From the NCBI GenBank assembly GCA_903909415.1, contig CAIVVS010000226.1:1-30237 (forward strand): a stretch of 30,237 nucleotides of DNA, given 5' to 3'. Made by a program: the position numbers and the translations under genes. Below, piece after piece: positions 17,850 through 25,363 of the stretch; within the stretch, counting starts at the first letter, position 1; every line of letters begins with the position of its first letter. The notes below the pieces were generated by a model, which worked only from the letters and a program-made list of their open reading frames with translations, was not told the origin of the DNA and searched no databases. The stretch comes from an uncultured Pseudomonadota bacterium. GTDB taxonomy: Bacteria; Pseudomonadota; Gammaproteobacteria; Burkholderiales; SG8-39.

Positions 17850-19301
17850 CTAGCCGCAGCCCATGTGGCTTGCCCCGAGGTAGAAGGGCTTCAGGGCCGC
17901 ATCCATCCTGCGCACCGTGGCCCGCCAGGCTGCGTCCCCGTCTGCCCGCGACCGGCAGGCAGACATCAACTCAGCCATCATCGCCGGGTAGTCGACGCCC
18001 AGCACACGACCGTCGTCCACGATGGGCGTTCCCGCAACGATGACCTTCCGGATGTGGCCCGCATGGGCCCGGGACATCACGTACTCGAACGGATCCACTT
18101 CGTCGAAGATCCGGTCGTCCATGACGGCGTTGCCATCAAGGACCAGCATGTCTCCCGGGGCGCCTTCGGCAATCATGCCGCCGCCCGCCAGCCCGCTCAC
18201 GACCGAGGGGCCGTGCTCGCAGGCGAGGCGCCAGGCCAGGTCGATCCCGATCCTGGTTTCGTAGCCCCAACCCTTGTGCAGGTGGTAGAGCAGGCGAACC
18301 TCGCGCAGCGCATCATCATCGTCATCGAAAGCCTGCCCATCCAGTCCCATTGCCACCCGGCAGCCTGCCTTCAGCATGTCTGCAACCGGCGCGAGCCCGG
18401 ATCGGAGCGCGAGGTTCGAACTGGTGTTCACGGAAATCGCCGCGCCCGACTCGGCGATCAGGTCAAGTTCATCCGGCCGGCACCAGGCGCAGTGTGCCAG
18501 CGTGAGGCGTGGTCCGAGCAGGCCGATGTCCTTCAGGTACCGGACCACGCCCTGGGGGTGCTCCCGGTCCGCCCATTCGCGCTGGTAGCGGGTTTCCAGC
18601 AGGTGCATGTGTACCTGCCTGCCGTTCCTGAGGGAGGCCTCCGCGATTGCCACGAGCATTTCGTGCGAGCACCACTGGACACCGCGTGGTCCGTACTGGA
18701 CGTTGAAGCCCGGACGATGGCATCTCAGGGCAATCTCGTCGGCCAGTGCAATCTGGGCCGAATGGGGAACCGGCGGTCCGGCCATCCTGCTTCGCACCGG
18801 CGCGCGGATGTCCTCGGGCATCTGTGCCAGCACGGTTTCGGTATCACCGTAGGCCAATGGGTTTCGGTCCCGCATCGCCACCGCAAAGCCGACCTGAACG
18901 CCAACGTCGCGCGCTGCCTCGGAGACCTGCTGCGCTTCCGAGACGGGGTCCGTCAGCCCCTGCAGGCGCGTGTAGTGGACCATCACCCGGCCGACGCCGC
19001 GCAGCGCAGACCGTGCAAGCGATGTGGCGGCTGCCAGCCTCGCATCCACGGCCGGCGCGAGGCCGAGGTAGAAGGTCCACGATTCGAGCGCCTTGTCGAA
19101 GCCGCCGAGGGCGCTGGAACGGAACGCCTTCGCGTGGTCGTGTGCATTCACGATGCCGGGCAGCGCGATGAGCCCGTTGCCCGGTGGCCTGACGGGAGCC
19201 ACGCTGCCGATGCGCCCATCGTTGATTCCAATGGAGGCGCCATTCACGGCCGGTTGCTCGCCCGGCCTCGCAAGCAGCCAGTCCACCTCAATGGGGTTCA
19301 T
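17850..19301 (-). CDS. ATZ/TRZ-type amidohydrolase (SsnA-like), first of two
   Basis: The 483-residue protein is a metal-dependent amidohydrolase of the cytosine deaminase/ATZ-TRZ group, which removes amino or other groups from N-heterocycles or related compounds. Metal and catalytic residues in order: H54 and H56 (NAHDH, instead of the common TH-N/M-H), H233 with E236 in HMHLLE, H270 in LAHCAWC, and D321 in MGLDGQAFDDDDD. A composite N- and C-terminal small domain (MNPIEVDWLLARPGE; VIVAGTPIVDDGR) is present as usual. The frame is open to 19478, but AGGAA lies seven bases before the ATG at 19301, where the domain begins. Cotranscribed with the CoA-transferase; divergent from the ABC transporter operon. 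Substrate unknown. Confidence 0.88.
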   Translation of the reverse strand: MNPIEVDWLLARPGEQPAVNGASIGINDGRIGSVAPVRPPGNGLIALPGIVNAHDHAKAFRSSALGGFDKALESWTFYLGLAPAVDARLAAATSLARSALRGVGRVMVHYTRLQGLTDPVSEAQQVSEAARDVGVQVGFAVAMRDRNPLAYGDTETVLAQMPEDIRAPVRSRMAGPPVPHSAQIALADEIALRCHRPGFNVQYGPRGVQWCSHEMLVAIAEASLRNGRQVHMHLLETRYQREWADREHPQGVVRYLKDIGLLGPRLTLAHCAWCRPDELDLIAESGAAISVNTSSNLALRSGLAPVADMLKAGCRVAMGLDGQAFDDDDDALREVRLLYHLHKGWGYETRIGIDLAWRLACEHGPSVVSGLAGGGMIAEGAPGDMLVLDGNAVMDDRIFDEVDPFEYVMSRAHAGHIRKVIVAGTPIVDDGRVLGVDYPAMMAELMSACRSRADGDAAWRATVRRMDAALKPFYLGASHMGCG

Positions 19302-19332
19302 GAAGGTTCCTGCCGGGGGGAGAATCGTCGGA

Positions 19333-19348
19333 TTGTTGCATGCTACAA
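19333..19348. promoter_or_regulatory. Operator-like palindrome
   Basis: TTGTTGCATGCTACAA is symmetric at 14 of 16 positions (TTGT-n-GCATGC-n-ACAA). The TTGT/ACAA arms resemble sites of GntR- or LacI-type regulators, but no regulator gene is in the window. It lies 32 bases upstream of the amidohydrolase ATG. The GCATGC core recurs at 19420-19425, 82 bp away. Confidence 0.35.
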
Positions 19349-19378
19349 GCAACCGGAGAATCCGTGTCGATCGCCCGC

Positions 19379-19402
19379 ATCCCGCGTGGCGGGATTTTAT
19401 TT
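19379..19402 (+). terminator. Intrinsic terminator-like hairpin in the divergent region
   Basis: ATCCCGC (19379-19385) pairs perfectly with GCGGGAT (19389-19395) across a 3-base loop and is followed by TTTATTT on the plus strand. No plus-strand gene ends here. It could stop antisense transcription coming out of the amidohydrolase gene, or end a short unannotated transcript. Confidence 0.45.
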
Positions 19403-19477
19403 GCGATTCACAATATAGTGCATGCCATGACGGATACGCCCCGGCGCGGTGCGGGTGCGATCCGTTCCGCGCAGGCA

Positions 19478-19506
19478 TTGTCTGGTCGCGGTGGTTCCGG
19501 TAGCAT
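19478..19506 (+). promoter_or_regulatory. Candidate sigma-70 promoter for the transporter operon
   Basis: TTGTCT (19478-19483) and TAGCAT (19501-19506) each match consensus at four of six positions with an ideal 17-base spacer, giving a leader of about 95 bases before the solute-binding protein gene. Confidence 0.3.
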
Positions 19507-19608
19507 TTTCGACGGCAGGCAATTCAATCCGCGTATTGTTGCCCGTGCCCGCCAAGGGGCGGGTTCGCGCAGGACGGTGGTTCACGGCGTTTCTCCAAGG
19601 GGATATCG

Positions 19609-20703
19609 ATGCGATCAAAGAGCTGCTTCCTGCACGGATTGAAGTGCCTTTCGCTGCTGGCTGTCGCCGCAGTCATGGGTGGTTCGCAGGTCGCCCATGC
19701 GCAGACGGCTGCGGGCAAGGCGAAGCTCGCGGCGATCATCGAGGCCGCGTCCAAGGAGAAGGAGGTCGTCTACCAGGCGCCCGACCCCGAGACCGGGCTT
19801 CCGGCCGCGGACTTCGTGAGGGACATGGCGGCGCTCACGGAGAAGCTCTACGGCATCAAGGTCAATATCCGCATCGACAATTCCCTGAACTTCCCTGCCT
19901 CGGTCGCCAAGGCGATCACGGAGATGCGCGGCGGCGCGGCTCCCAGCTACGACCTGATGTTCCAGAACGTCGTGTCGGGACTTCCCCTCTACGTCAACAA
20001 GGCCTACGAGCAGATTCCGTGGTTGGAGCTGTTTACCCAACTAAAGGAACAGGACCTGGCGTGGAACGGCGTCACGCCCATCGTGGACACGCAGTTCGTC
20101 CTGCCGATCTACAACACGCGCCTGGTCCGGCCGCAGGACGTGCCGAAGTCCTGGGATGACCTGCTCCATCCGAGGTGGAAGGGAAAGCTCGGGGTGCTGG
20201 TCAATTTCGAGCCTTGGGCGCTGCTGTCCCAGCCGAGTGCCTGGGGCGAGGCGAAGACGATGGCCTACCTAAAGCGCCTGCTGGAGCAGTCGCCGAAGCT
20301 TGGACGGCTCCCGGAGTCCCACGAGCGCGTTCTCTCTGGCGAGACGCCGGTCGCCACCTTTGGCCAACGCGAACGGACGCTGTACTACAAGGAGCAGCGG
20401 GGCGCCCCGATGGGTGTGGTTGATTCGGCCAGCCCGGCGCTCGTGTACGTCTACATCTTCGTGGTTCCAAGGGGAGCGAAGAACAAGAATGCGGCGACCC
20501 TCGTGGCGGCCGCAATGATGTCGAAAGAGGGGCAGGACCTCCACCAGAAGTACCGCAACTCCACCTCGATGTTCCGCCCCGGAACGCCCACCGCCGCCTT
20601 CGCCAAGACCCACAAGGTCGTGGTTCCGGACCTGGATTTCATCACCAGCAAGGACTACACGGAGCTGACCAAGCGCATCAGCGGCATGCTGGCGCAGCGC
20701 TAG
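19609..20703 (+). CDS. ABC transporter periplasmic solute-binding protein (AfuA/FbpA/PotD-like)
   Basis: The 364-residue protein has a long signal peptide with a hydrophobic core (LKCLSLLAVAAVMGG) and a likely cleavage site after AHA at about residue 31. The mature part follows the type II periplasmic binding fold of the iron(III)/polyamine/aminophosphonate group: EKEVVYQAPD at the start, KSWDDLLHPRWKGKLGV in the middle (a reliable family marker), and PALVYVYIFVVPRGAKN with a C-terminal helical region. It should deliver a small anionic, cationic or zwitterionic solute to the permease encoded downstream. A YY pair (in TLYYKEQRG) recalls the iron-binding tyrosines of FbpA, but the context is catabolic and it may be coincidence. 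A strong AAGGGGAT ribosome binding site precedes the ATG. Confidence 0.9.
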   Translation: MRSKSCFLHGLKCLSLLAVAAVMGGSQVAHAQTAAGKAKLAAIIEAASKEKEVVYQAPDPETGLPAADFVRDMAALTEKLYGIKVNIRIDNSLNFPASVAKAITEMRGGAAPSYDLMFQNVVSGLPLYVNKAYEQIPWLELFTQLKEQDLAWNGVTPIVDTQFVLPIYNTRLVRPQDVPKSWDDLLHPRWKGKLGVLVNFEPWALLSQPSAWGEAKTMAYLKRLLEQSPKLGRLPESHERVLSGETPVATFGQRERTLYYKEQRGAPMGVVDSASPALVYVYIFVVPRGAKNKNAATLVAAAMMSKEGQDLHQKYRNSTSMFRPGTPTAAFAKTHKVVVPDLDFITSKDYTELTKRISGMLAQR

Positions 20704-20777
20704 TGGGGGCACGCGCATTCGCGGTGCGGCGGGATGCCGTCGTACCGCCAGCGGGTGAGCCTGCGCCTGCCGTTCGC

Positions 20778-20793
20778 GCGGCCGAGTGGCCGC
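20778..20793 (+). repeat. Hairpin between the solute-binding protein and permease genes
   Basis: GCGGCC (20778-20783), loop GAGT, GGCCGC (20788-20793): a perfect 6-bp GC stem with a 4-base loop inside the 151-bp gap after the binding-protein gene. No T-run follows. Such elements often protect the upstream mRNA from 3' decay or reduce readthrough, letting the binding protein outnumber the permease; this role is inferred. Confidence 0.35.
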
Positions 20794-20854
20794 CACGCGC
20801 TGCAAAGGGGTGCGTCCTTGCCCCGGAACACCCAGGCGGGACCGGAAGGACCGG

Positions 20855-22555
20855 ATGAAGGTATCGCGCGCCTTCGGTCCCGTACTGGGCGTTGCCCTGG
20901 TCGGCGTCCTGCTCATCCTTGGCCCCCTGCTTGCAACCGCGTGGATCAGCGTCACAAGCGGCACGCCGGGGCACGGCGAGTTCACCATGGAGAACTTCGC
21001 CAAGGTGGCAACCGATCCGTTCGGCTACAAGGTGTTGCTGAACACCCTGATCTTCGCCGTCGGCGCCACCGCGATCGCGATCGGCATCGGAGCGCCCCTC
21101 GCTTGGGCGGTTGCCCGGACCGACATACCGTTCCGGAAGTCGGTGATCCTGCTGCTGGGCATGATCCTGATCGTTCCCGGCTTCCTCCAGGCGATGGGGT
21201 GGGCATTGATGCTCAGCCCGAACATCGGCATCGTCAACCGTGCGCTGATGGAGTTCTTCGATCTGGAGAACGCGCCCTTCAACGTGTACAGCCTCGCGGG
21301 AATGACCTTCGCTGAAGGCCTCAGCCTGGTGCCTCCCGCGTACTTCATCATCTCCGCGGTGTTCAGCGGGATGGATGGAAGCCTGGAGGAAGCCGCTTAC
21401 ATGAGCGGCGCCGGCAAGTTGCGCACTTTCTTCCGGGTGAACCTGCCGCTCGCGTGGCCGGCCATCGCTGCGGCGGCCATCTATGTGTTCGTGCTCGCGT
21501 TCGCGGTGTTCGAGGTGCCGATGGTGCTCGGGTTCCCGGACCGGATATTCGTCTTCAGTACCATGCTCTACTTTCTGGTCCACCTGCAGAACGCCGGCTT
21601 GCCCGAGTACGGCGTCGCTGCGGCATATGGCGCGGTGGTGATGGTGGCAAGCCTGGTCATGGCCGTCTACTACTCCCGCCTGATCGGCAACAGCAGGAAG
21701 TACGCGACGATCACCGGCAAGGGGCGGCGCAGCAAGTTGCTGTCCCTGGGCAAGTGGAGGCCGCTTGCGGCCGCGCTGGTGGTGCTCTACTTCCTTCTGG
21801 CATTGGGGCTGCCCTTGCTGGTCCTCATCTACTATTCGCTGCTGCCGTACTTCCAGCTTCCTTCCATGGAAGCACTGGGCTCGATGACCCTGCAGAACTA
21901 CGTCAACATCTACACCCGACAGGGATTCCGGCCGCTGCTGAACACCGGCATCCTGGTGATCGTCGTGCCCGTGGTGGTGGTGTTCATTTCCAGTGCGATT
22001 TCGTGGGTCGTCGTGCGGTCCCGCATTCGCGGCCGTTCCCTGATCGACAACATCGCCTTCCTGCCGATCGCGGTTCCACGCATCGTCCTTGCGGTGTCCA
22101 TCCTCTACCTGGCGCTGGCGATGCGCGAGTTCCTGCCCGTCTACGGGACCTTGGCGGTCATCGCAGTCGCACATGTCATCGCGTTCATGAGCTTTGCCAC
22201 GCGCACGCTGAACGGCGCCATGCTCCAGATCCACCCCGACCTGGAAGATTCGGGGCGCCTCAGTGGTGCATCGCTCTCGCGCGTGCTGAGGAAGATCACC
22301 GGCCCGCTGTTGAAGCCCGCGCTGTTCTCCGCATGGTTCTGGGTGATGCTGCTGTCGTTCCGCGAGGTCACCATGGCGGTCCTCCTGACCTCGGTGGACA
22401 GCGTCGTGCTCCCCGTGCAGATATGGAACCTCTGGAACACCGGGTCGCCGCACCAGGCGGCTGCCGGGGCGGTCTTCCTTGCGGTCATCGCACTGGCCCT
22501 GATGGTCATGATGCGACGCCTGACGGAGCGCGTGTTCGCTCCTGGCGGGCATTAG
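20855..22555 (+). CDS. ABC transporter permease, two fused membrane domains (FbpB-like)
   Basis: The 566-residue protein contains two BPD_transp_1 domains in one chain, about twelve transmembrane helices, as in FbpB/SfuB-type permeases. Each half has its ATPase-contacting EAA loop: EAAYMSGAGKLRTFFRVNLP near residues 177-196 and a degenerate EDSGRLSGASLSRVLRKI in the second half. The conserved PPAYFIISAVF and VLAVSILYLALAMREF helices precede the loops. The frame is open from 20786, but AAGGA at 20846-20850, four bases before the ATG at 20855, and the immediate start of the first helix favour the shorter form. It works with the solute-binding protein and the ATPase on either side; the pore would be a single chain. 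Confidence 0.92.
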   Translation: MKVSRAFGPVLGVALVGVLLILGPLLATAWISVTSGTPGHGEFTMENFAKVATDPFGYKVLLNTLIFAVGATAIAIGIGAPLAWAVARTDIPFRKSVILLLGMILIVPGFLQAMGWALMLSPNIGIVNRALMEFFDLENAPFNVYSLAGMTFAEGLSLVPPAYFIISAVFSGMDGSLEEAAYMSGAGKLRTFFRVNLPLAWPAIAAAAIYVFVLAFAVFEVPMVLGFPDRIFVFSTMLYFLVHLQNAGLPEYGVAAAYGAVVMVASLVMAVYYSRLIGNSRKYATITGKGRRSKLLSLGKWRPLAAALVVLYFLLALGLPLLVLIYYSLLPYFQLPSMEALGSMTLQNYVNIYTRQGFRPLLNTGILVIVVPVVVVFISSAISWVVVRSRIRGRSLIDNIAFLPIAVPRIVLAVSILYLALAMREFLPVYGTLAVIAVAHVIAFMSFATRTLNGAMLQIHPDLEDSGRLSGASLSRVLRKITGPLLKPALFSAWFWVMLLSFREVTMAVLLTSVDSVVLPVQIWNLWNTGSPHQAAAGAVFLAVIALALMVMMRRLTERVFAPGGH

Positions 22556-22585
22556 GCGCGTACGAATGAGAACAGGAACAAGGGC

Positions 22586-23674
22586 ATGCTGAAGATCACC
22601 AACCTGACCAAGCAGTTCGAGGTGGCCGACGGCAAGACGATCGCGGTGCGCAACCTTGACCTCGAGGTGGAGCAGGGGAAGTTCTTCGTGCTGCTCGGTC
22701 CCAGCGGATGCGGGAAGTCGACCCTGCTGCGCTGCGTTGCCGGCCTGGAAGGCATCGAGGACGGGGAAATCTCGCTTGATGGGCGCGTGGTGAGCGCCGG
22801 CGGGCGCGGCGTGTCGGTTGATCCCGAGGACCGCGGGATCGCCATGGTTTTCCAGACCTATGCGATCTGGCCCCACATGACCGTGTTCGACAACGTCGCC
22901 TTTCCGCTGACCGAGGCGAAGAACGCGAGCCTTTCCCGCGCCCAGGTGCAGGCCAAGGTGAAGGACATCCTCGCGTTGGTTCGGCTCGCCGACTACGGGG
23001 CGTACTCGGCTGCGACCATGAGTGGCGGCCAGCAGCAGCGGATCGCCCTTGCGCGCGCGCTCGTGCGGGAGCCGAAGCTGCTGCTCATGGACGAGCCCTT
23101 GAGCAACCTGGATGCGAAGCTGCGCGAGGAGATGCGCGACGAGATCAAGCAGTTGACCCGGGCCTTGGGCGTGACCACGTTGCACGTGACGCACGACCAG
23201 ACCGAGGCCATGGCGCTCGCGGATTCGCTGGCGGTGATGTCCGACGGGAAGATCCTGCAACTGGGGGAACCCGAGCAGCTGTATCGTCGTCCGGTAAACC
23301 GGATGGTGGCCGAGTTCCTGGGGCGGACGAACTGGCTGGCCGGAACCGTCGATGGAACGAACCATGCGGCGACGGAAATGGGGGGCGTATCGGTCGACCT
23401 GCCGGCCTCGACGCTTCCCGGGTTGCGCTTGCGCCTGGGCATACGGCCGGAGTGGGCGGACCTTCGTCCCGTTCCGCTTGGCGCGCCGGGCGAGTACTCC
23501 GGGACCGTTACCGGCCGGAGCTTCCTCGGGGATATCGTGCTCTACCAGGTGAAGGTGGGCGGGGCGGAGTTGCTGGTCAAGTCCAACGCGCCTGGCATAC
23601 CGGCGTCCGGGGCAGTCACCGTGGTCATTCCGCCGGACCGGTGGGTGGTGTTCTCCGGTCAGGAAGCCGAGTAG
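22586..23674 (+). CDS. ABC transporter ATP-binding protein (FbpC/PotA-like)
   Basis: The 362-residue ATPase has Walker A GPSGCGKST at 38-46, the Q-loop in VFQTYAIWPHMTV, the signature SGGQQQR from 146, Walker B LLLMDEP at about 165-171, the D-loop SNLD and the H-loop histidine in THDQTEAMALAD. The extra 120 C-terminal residues fit a TOBE domain, standard for iron, polyamine and aminophosphonate importers, and may sense the solute or a cofactor. It lies 30 bases after the permease with AAGG before the ATG. It energises import by the preceding two genes. Confidence 0.94.
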   Translation: MLKITNLTKQFEVADGKTIAVRNLDLEVEQGKFFVLLGPSGCGKSTLLRCVAGLEGIEDGEISLDGRVVSAGGRGVSVDPEDRGIAMVFQTYAIWPHMTVFDNVAFPLTEAKNASLSRAQVQAKVKDILALVRLADYGAYSAATMSGGQQQRIALARALVREPKLLLMDEPLSNLDAKLREEMRDEIKQLTRALGVTTLHVTHDQTEAMALADSLAVMSDGKILQLGEPEQLYRRPVNRMVAEFLGRTNWLAGTVDGTNHAATEMGGVSVDLPASTLPGLRLRLGIRPEWADLRPVPLGAPGEYSGTVTGRSFLGDIVLYQVKVGGAELLVKSNAPGIPASGAVTVVIPPDRWVVFSGQEAE

Positions 23675-23754
23675 GCAGCAATGCGGGAAGGGGTGGGGGC
23701 GAATGCAGTGATGCAACCGCAGGGAAACGCGAACAGGCAGGCCAAGGGGGAGAG

Positions 23755-24885
23755 ATGTCACTGAAGGACCGCTATGCAATTGTCGGCGTGGGCAATACCC
23801 GCGTCGGAAGGATCCCGGAGATGAGCGACTACGGCCTGCAGGTGCAGGCAGCGAAGCTCGCCATGGATGACGCCGGCATGACCAAGTCGGACATCGACGG
23901 CATGATCACGCACAGCCACATGCTGGGGGGCGTGCGCGTGCACCACCAGCGCGTCGCGCAACGGCTGGGGATGGACACCCGTTTCGGCGTCTCCATTTCC
24001 AGCGGCGGCTCGACGTCGTGCATGATGGCGCAGCTGGCCGCGGCCACGATCGAAGCGGGCATGTGCAAGGCGGTGCTGTGCGTGCATGGCGACAAGTCCC
24101 TGACGCGCGGTGGCGACACGCACGACGGGGACAAGGAGTTCGGCCCCGAGTACGGCATGATCGGCGCCGCCGCGAACCATGCGTTCGGCCTGACGCGGCA
24201 CATGCACGAGTACGGGACGACGCACGACCAGCTTGGGGCGATCGCCGTTGCGGCACGCAAGCACGCGATGCTGACGCCGCACGCGCAGATCAAGAAGCCG
24301 ATGACGCTGGCGGATTACCACAACTCGCCATGGATCGTCTGGCCCTACCACATGTTCGACTGCTGCCTGAAGAGCGACGGCGCGGCCGCATTCATCGTCA
24401 CTTCGGCCGAGCGCGCGCGCGACCTGAAGACCCGCCCCGTGTACATCATGGGCATGGGTACCGCGAACAATTCGCGCGGCCCGTACCACGGCAACCACCC
24501 GGTTGAAACCGGCGGCAAGGAGTCCGGCGAGCAGGCATTCAGCATGGCCGGCGTCACGCCCAAGGACATCGATTTCGCGCAGATCTACGACTGTTTCACC
24601 TACATTGCGATGGTGACCCTGGAGGACTACGGGTTCTGCAAGAAGGGGGAGGGCGGTCCGTTCGTCACGGGGGGGCGCATCGAACTGGGTGGCGAGCTTC
24701 CGATGAACACGGGCGGCGGCATGTTGTCCGAGGGCTATGTGGAAGGCATGCTGGGCATCGTCGAGGCAGTGCGGCAGTTGCGCGGAGAGTGCGATGCGCG
24801 GCAGGTCAAGGATGCCGAGATCGGCATCGTCAGCGGCAACGGCGGCAATGCCGTCTGCCATTCCACGCTGATCCTGCGCCGATAG
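23755..24885 (+). CDS. Thiolase-superfamily protein without the thiolase cysteine (Ltp2-like aldolase candidate)
   Basis: The 376-residue protein has the thiolase fold order (AIVGVGNTRVGRIPEMS; IDGMITHSH; FAQIYDCFTY; RQLRGE; GNGGNAVCHSTLIL) but not its chemistry set. The segment that normally holds the nucleophilic cysteine reads SSGGSTS, placing glycine G85 at that position, and the C-terminal GHP histidine motif is replaced by SEGYVEG. Y279 in IYDCFTY and Y328 in SEGYVEG match conserved tyrosines of Ltp2-type proteins, which perform retro-aldol cleavage of acyl-CoA side chains in complex with a DUF35 protein; such a protein is encoded 22 bases downstream. Start at 23755 has a strong AGGGGGAG site; the longer frame runs into the ATPase gene. 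Acetyl-CoA acetyltransferase activity is unlikely. Confidence 0.88.
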   Translation: MSLKDRYAIVGVGNTRVGRIPEMSDYGLQVQAAKLAMDDAGMTKSDIDGMITHSHMLGGVRVHHQRVAQRLGMDTRFGVSISSGGSTSCMMAQLAAATIEAGMCKAVLCVHGDKSLTRGGDTHDGDKEFGPEYGMIGAAANHAFGLTRHMHEYGTTHDQLGAIAVAARKHAMLTPHAQIKKPMTLADYHNSPWIVWPYHMFDCCLKSDGAAAFIVTSAERARDLKTRPVYIMGMGTANNSRGPYHGNHPVETGGKESGEQAFSMAGVTPKDIDFAQIYDCFTYIAMVTLEDYGFCKKGEGGPFVTGGRIELGGELPMNTGGGMLSEGYVEGMLGIVEAVRQLRGECDARQVKDAEIGIVSGNGGNAVCHSTLILRR

Positions 24886-24907
24886 CCGGCGCGAAGAAAG
24901 GACAACC

Positions 24908-25315
24908 ATGAGCGAATACCTCAAGCCGCTGCCCGTTCCCAACGAGGACTCGGTGCCGTTCTGGGAAGCGGCCAAGCGGCACGAACTGTCGCTGCAGCAA
25001 TGCAAGGCCTGCAGCGCCTTCCGGTTCCCGCCCGCGCCCCTGTGCCCGGAGTGCAACGCGATGGGCGGCGATTGGACCCGCGTGAAGGGGAAGGGGAAGA
25101 TCTATTCCTTCGTCGTGTTCCACCGCGCGTACCACAAGGGGTTCGAGGGCCAGATCCCGTACGCGGTGGCGCTGGTCGAACTGGACGAGGGCCCGCGCGT
25201 GATGGGCAACGTGCTGGGCGTGCCGCCGGACCAGCTGAAGTGCGACATGCGCGTCGAGGCGATCTACGAGGATGTGACGCCCGGGGTGACGCTGCCCCAG
25301 TTCAGGCTGGCCTGA
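24908..25315 (+). CDS. DUF35 zinc-ribbon / OB-fold acyl-CoA-binding protein
   Basis: The 135-residue protein has a rubredoxin-like zinc ribbon with C32, C35, C46 and C49 (CKAC ... CPEC), then an OB-fold half starting at KGKGKIYSFVVFHRAY, with PYAVALVELDEGPRVMGNVLG following. DUF35 proteins bind acyl-CoA and act as partners of thiolase-like enzymes: the Ltp2 aldolases of steroid side-chain breakdown, BbsAB of toluene degradation, and the archaeal thiolase/HMG-CoA synthase complex. Being 22 bases behind the thiolase-like gene, it is almost certainly its subunit. Last gene of the plus-strand transporter operon; a GC-rich hairpin follows. Confidence 0.92.
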   Translation: MSEYLKPLPVPNEDSVPFWEAAKRHELSLQQCKACSAFRFPPAPLCPECNAMGGDWTRVKGKGKIYSFVVFHRAYHKGFEGQIPYAVALVELDEGPRVMGNVLGVPPDQLKCDMRVEAIYEDVTPGVTLPQFRLA

Positions 25316-25340
25316 GCGCAGGGACACGGGCCAGCCGGCC

Positions 25341-25362
25341 CCGGCCCCAGCGAGCGGGCCGG
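25341..25362. terminator. GC-rich hairpin between convergent genes
   Basis: CCGGCCC (25341-25347) pairs perfectly with GGGCCGG (25356-25362) across an 8-base loop, located in the 48-bp gap between the convergent DUF35 and amidohydrolase genes. There is no T-run on either strand, so it may slow polymerase on both strands but is not a classical intrinsic terminator. Confidence 0.35.
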
Positions 25363-25363
25363 G

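Larger units (their letters stand above)
19302..19608. other. 307-bp divergent regulatory region
   Basis: This gap separates the minus-strand amidohydrolase/CoA-transferase unit from the plus-strand transporter operon. It is richer in A and T than its surroundings around 19385-19420. It contains a 16-bp near-palindrome, a terminator-like hairpin and a candidate promoter (listed separately), and TATAGT at 19414-19419 directly followed by a second GCATGC. A small open frame from an ATG at 19427 has no motif or ribosome binding site and was not called. Confidence 0.6.

Noticed and set aside
17865..19418. A 517-codon plus-strand open frame
   Set aside because: It lies antisense to the first amidohydrolase, whose metal ligands are all in place; no domain in the plus frame.
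19427..19642. A small plus-strand open frame from an ATG just after the TATAGT box
   Set aside because: No ribosome binding site, no recognisable motif, and it overlaps the signal-peptide region of the solute-binding protein gene in another frame.
20678..23779. A 1033-codon open frame on the minus strand, His/Gln/Asp-rich
   Set aside because: It is antisense to the ABC permease and ATPase genes. The composition is that of a shadow frame of GC-rich coding DNA, without recognisable domains.
23755..24885. Naming the thiolase-fold gene as acetyl-CoA acetyltransferase
   Set aside because: The nucleophilic cysteine position is glycine and the GHP histidine is missing, so ordinary thiolysis or condensation is not supported.
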